A DNA stretch of 64,000 nt from Burkholderia pseudomultivorans (GTDB lineage: Bacteria > Pseudomonadota > Gammaproteobacteria > Burkholderiales > Burkholderiaceae). The stretch lies in assembly GCF_902499075.1 (NCBI RefSeq), contig NZ_CABVPP010000029.1:16828-80827 (forward strand), given 5' to 3'. The stretch's first letter is position 1, and every line of letters starts with the position of its first letter. Positions 61,980-64,000 of this stretch are shown one piece after another. A program made the translations under genes and the position numbers. The notes beneath the pieces were generated by a model. The model was not told where the DNA came from and did not search any database. It saw only the letters and a list, made by a program, of their open reading frames with translations.

Positions 61980-62930
61980 TTACGTGTTCGATGCGGTGAT
62001 GCGCGGGAACAGCGGCAGTGCGTTGTTGCGGTTGATCGCGGCGTGCTGGGCGGCGTTCAGCACGGTGCTGGCGTCTTGCTCGGCCGTGAACAACGAGCTG
62101 ACGGGTGCGGGTGCGTACGGGAAGTCGCTGCCGAACAGGACGCGGCTTGGGTCGGCGAACGCCGTGAGGCTCGGCAGAGCAGACGGGGACGACAACGCGG
62201 TATCGAAGTAGAACTTCCGGAGCAGATCGAGCACGCCGTCGGCGGCCGGCACGTCGTGACGCGCGAGCGGCGCCACTTGAGCGACACGGTATGCCGCATA
62301 GGGCAGGAAGCCGCCGGCGTGCGACAGGATGATGCGTACGTTCGGGTACCGGGAGACGATACCGTTGAGCACAAGGTGTACTGCGGTGCGCGTCGTATCG
62401 AACGGATAGTCGAGCATCGGGCCAGGCATGCCGGCCATTTGCGCGATCGGGGGCATCGACGGGTGGATGAACGCCACTGCGTGGCGTCGGTCGAGCTCGG
62501 CCCACACGGGTTCGAACGCCGGGTCGCCGAGGTAGACGCCATCGTAGTTGCTCATCAGCACGACGCCATCGACGTTCAGCGAGTCGAACGCGTAGCCGAT
62601 TTCGGCGAGCGTGCCGTCGACGTCAGGCAGCGGCAGCGTCGCAAAGTTGCCGAATCGGGTCGGATGCTTCGCGACGACGTCCGCGGTGTAGTCGTTCACC
62701 TTGCGTGCGATGTCGCGCTTTTCCTGACCGTGCCATCCCTTCACGCCCGGCGCCGTCAGCGACAACACGCCGGTAGCGATTTCGACCGAATCCATGAAGG
62801 CGAGTGCGCTGTCGATGCTCCAGGCGGGGCAGCTCCAGCCGGACGGATCACCGCCGTGCGCGGGCAACGCGTCGGCCCAGAACGGCGGGACGATGTGCTG
62901 GTGTACGTCAATGCGCTTGCGGTCGGACAT
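61980..62930 (-). CDS. Amidohydrolase / decarboxylase (ACMSD-type), copy 2
   Basis: A 316-aa protein identical to copy 1 (46305-47246) in nearly all positions, including the metal-site residues. Differences are an internal Met/Leu change and a different C-terminal tail (PRITASNT instead of PRISG), where the duplicated segment ends. Its upstream sequence is unrelated to that of copy 1 and no LysR gene is beside it, so it is likely under different control. A MarR gene lies downstream on the same strand. Confidence 0.85.
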   Translation of the reverse strand: MSDRKRIDVHQHIVPPFWADALPAHGGDPSGWSCPAWSIDSALAFMDSVEIATGVLSLTAPGVKGWHGQEKRDIARKVNDYTADVVAKHPTRFGNFATLPLPDVDGTLAEIGYAFDSLNVDGVVLMSNYDGVYLGDPAFEPVWAELDRRHAVAFIHPSMPPIAQMAGMPGPMLDYPFDTTRTAVHLVLNGIVSRYPNVRIILSHAGGFLPYAAYRVAQVAPLARHDVPAADGVLDLLRKFYFDTALSSPSALPSLTAFADPSRVLFGSDFPYAPAPVSSLFTAEQDASTVLNAAQHAAINRNNALPLFPRITASNT

Positions 62931-62938
62931 GATGAGTC
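61998..62938 (-). repeat. 941-base direct repeat, right copy
   Basis: Gap-free match to 46314-47254 with about 12 substitutions counted by eye. Same orientation as the left copy. Sequence beyond both ends is unrelated. Confidence 0.9.
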
Positions 62939-63253
62939 TCCTGTAAGAGTGGGGTACGTCGTGACGGCCAGTCGCCGGTCGTGCGGCTGGTCGCTCGAAC
63001 TCGTGGTATCAAGTTCCTGATCAATCGTGCCCGACGATCAATCGTCGTAACGGTCACAATTGCCTTAACTTTCGCTGAGTTCATATGCAACCCTCATGCC
63101 AGGGGCTGTGTTCTCAGACATTCATTAGGAAACAAGGTGCCGCCACCTACTCGTCTCAGCGGGAAATTGCGAAAATTCGAAAGCTTGCGAAAATTATCAA
63201 ATCTCGGCTCGTTGTCCACATCCGACATCGACAATCGGCCGATTTGAATTAAT
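62931..63253. other. Gene-free stretch upstream of amidohydrolase copy 2
   Basis: About 320 A/T-richer bases with no recognisable gene. They separate the second amidohydrolase from the recombinase remnant and should hold the amidohydrolase promoter. Confidence 0.5.
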
Positions 63254-63424
63254 TTCATCGCGCACGCGTCGCACGCGCTGGCGCGTGGGGCTGCGTCGCT
63301 TATGGTCCACGATAAGCTTCACCACACGTCAATCTCGACGACGGTAACCTATCTGCATACCCACGAGATCCCGCGAGCCAGACAGTCCGATCAGGCGTTC
63401 AGCACGGCCGATTTCAAGCGGTAG
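63254..63424 (+). pseudogene. Tyrosine recombinase (integrase), C-terminal remnant
   Basis: This open stretch ends at TAG 63422-63424. It reads HASHALARGAASL, then LHHTSISTTVTYLHTHE and RARQSDQAF. That is the end of a site-specific tyrosine recombinase: HxLxxGA helix, (L/H)HxSIxTTxxY with the catalytic Tyr, and the YLHTDE-like tail. The RHR part and the rest of the enzyme are missing upstream. It shows that an integrase-bearing element once ended here. Confidence 0.8.
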
Positions 63425-63563
63425 TCTGTTCGCGCGTTCCGACAGATTCTGAGGGGCGAGCTCGTGAGGCGCCTTGGAATCGTAAGGCTGGCCGCCTGCT
63501 CTTGCCCGTTGCCGCTAACACTAATCGACTGGGACAGTGACCTGAGACGCATCGCCAGCCGGT

Positions 63564-63934
63564 GCCCCCAATCTGCTTGATCGTCGTTTCGACGGCTGGT
63601 TGCCCAATCGGGCGTGGGTCAGCGACATCACGTTCATCCGGACCGGCGAAGGCTGGTTATTTCTGGCGGCGATCCTGGATCTGGCGAGCCGATGCATCGT
63701 GGGCTGGTCGATGTCCGAACGAATCAATGCCGAGTTGGTCTGCCAGGCACTGCGCAGCGCGTGCTGGCAACGCAAGCCGGAACGGGGCTGCTGTTACATT
63801 CCGACCGCGGAAGCCAACATGTAAGCCGAACCTACCGGAAGCTTGCCGCCGACTTCAAGATGAACATCTCGATGAGCCGACGTGCGAATGCGTGGGATAA
63901 CGCCCCGATGGAGAGCTTCTTTAAGAAGCTCTAA
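63564..63934 (+). pseudogene. IS3-family transposase OrfB, frameshifted remnant
   Basis: The first frame reads [26 protein letters not shown], then [19 protein letters not shown], which is the first part of an IS3-type DDE integrase core. Near 63785 the reading continues in another frame as [13 protein letters not shown] (second Asp), then MSRRANAWDNAPMESFFKKL (Glu), and stops at 63932-63934. A frameshift and missing N-terminus make it non-functional. It is a different IS3 subgroup from the IS407-type element at 29072-30275. Confidence 0.85.
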
Positions 63935-64000
63935 CACAATGAGTTTTGCAGCTGTCGCCAGCAGATGATGCAAGCGGCGATTTTCATGAACGCCTCGTGT

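Noticed and set aside
1-64000. tRNA or rRNA genes
   Set aside because: No cloverleaf-like or conserved rRNA sequence was noticed in any gene gap; a covariance-model scan would be needed to exclude them fully.

Overview
The window reads as a very GC-rich Burkholderia chromosome segment, most likely from the B. cepacia complex. Indicators are the divergent penR-penB beta-lactamase pair, a qseBC/ygiW locus, an adiC-adiA arginine system, an FtrA-type regulator with a rhodanese, and an IS407-type insertion sequence. The species call is inference from gene content; no search was run.

Bases 1-29071 look like ordinary chromosome: end of a glycogen debranching enzyme; penR/penB; qseB-qseC divergent from ygiW; an RpiR regulator; an ankyrin protein; a PEP-mutase-family enzyme; a cytochrome P450; rhodanese/FtrA; adiC-adiA; an M20 peptidase; an Ldh2 dehydrogenase with a TfoX-domain protein; transporters; a secreted beta-helix protein; DUF488/DUF2945. 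The tail-to-tail gaps on both sides of penR-penB hold seven copies of a 66-base element with strictly conserved internal spacing. I found no family name for it.

Bases 29072 to about 63934 look like an accessory, mosaic catabolic region. Its left edge is a complete IS407-type element. Its right edge holds a tyrosine-recombinase remnant and a frameshifted IS3-family transposase remnant. Inside are: (a) a four-gene operon (flavin monooxygenase, two-domain VOC ring-cleavage dioxygenase, FAH-family hydrolase, beta-keto acid cleavage enzyme) divergent from a TetR gene, which could be an uncharacterised aromatic pathway; (b) orphan TetR and LysR genes and a gene-poor stretch with two copies of a 20-base operator-like palindrome; (c) a tripartite RND efflux operon with a TetR gene at its end; (d) a phenol/methylphenol meta-cleavage cluster (dmpKLMNOPQ, dmpB, dmpD, an outer-membrane channel, dmpE, dmpF, dmpG) with a divergent sigma-54 activator and a clear -24/-12 promoter; (e) two near-identical amidohydrolase genes in direct orientation, exactly 15,684 bases apart, bracketing the phenol cluster.

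The working model is phenol uptake, hydroxylation by the multicomponent oxygenase, extradiol ring cleavage by DmpB, hydrolysis by DmpD, then DmpE/G/F to pyruvate and acetyl-CoA. The oxalocrotonate branch (dmpC, dmpH, dmpI) is absent from the window. The efflux pump could protect against toxic phenolics, and operon (a) would widen the substrate range; both ideas are inference.
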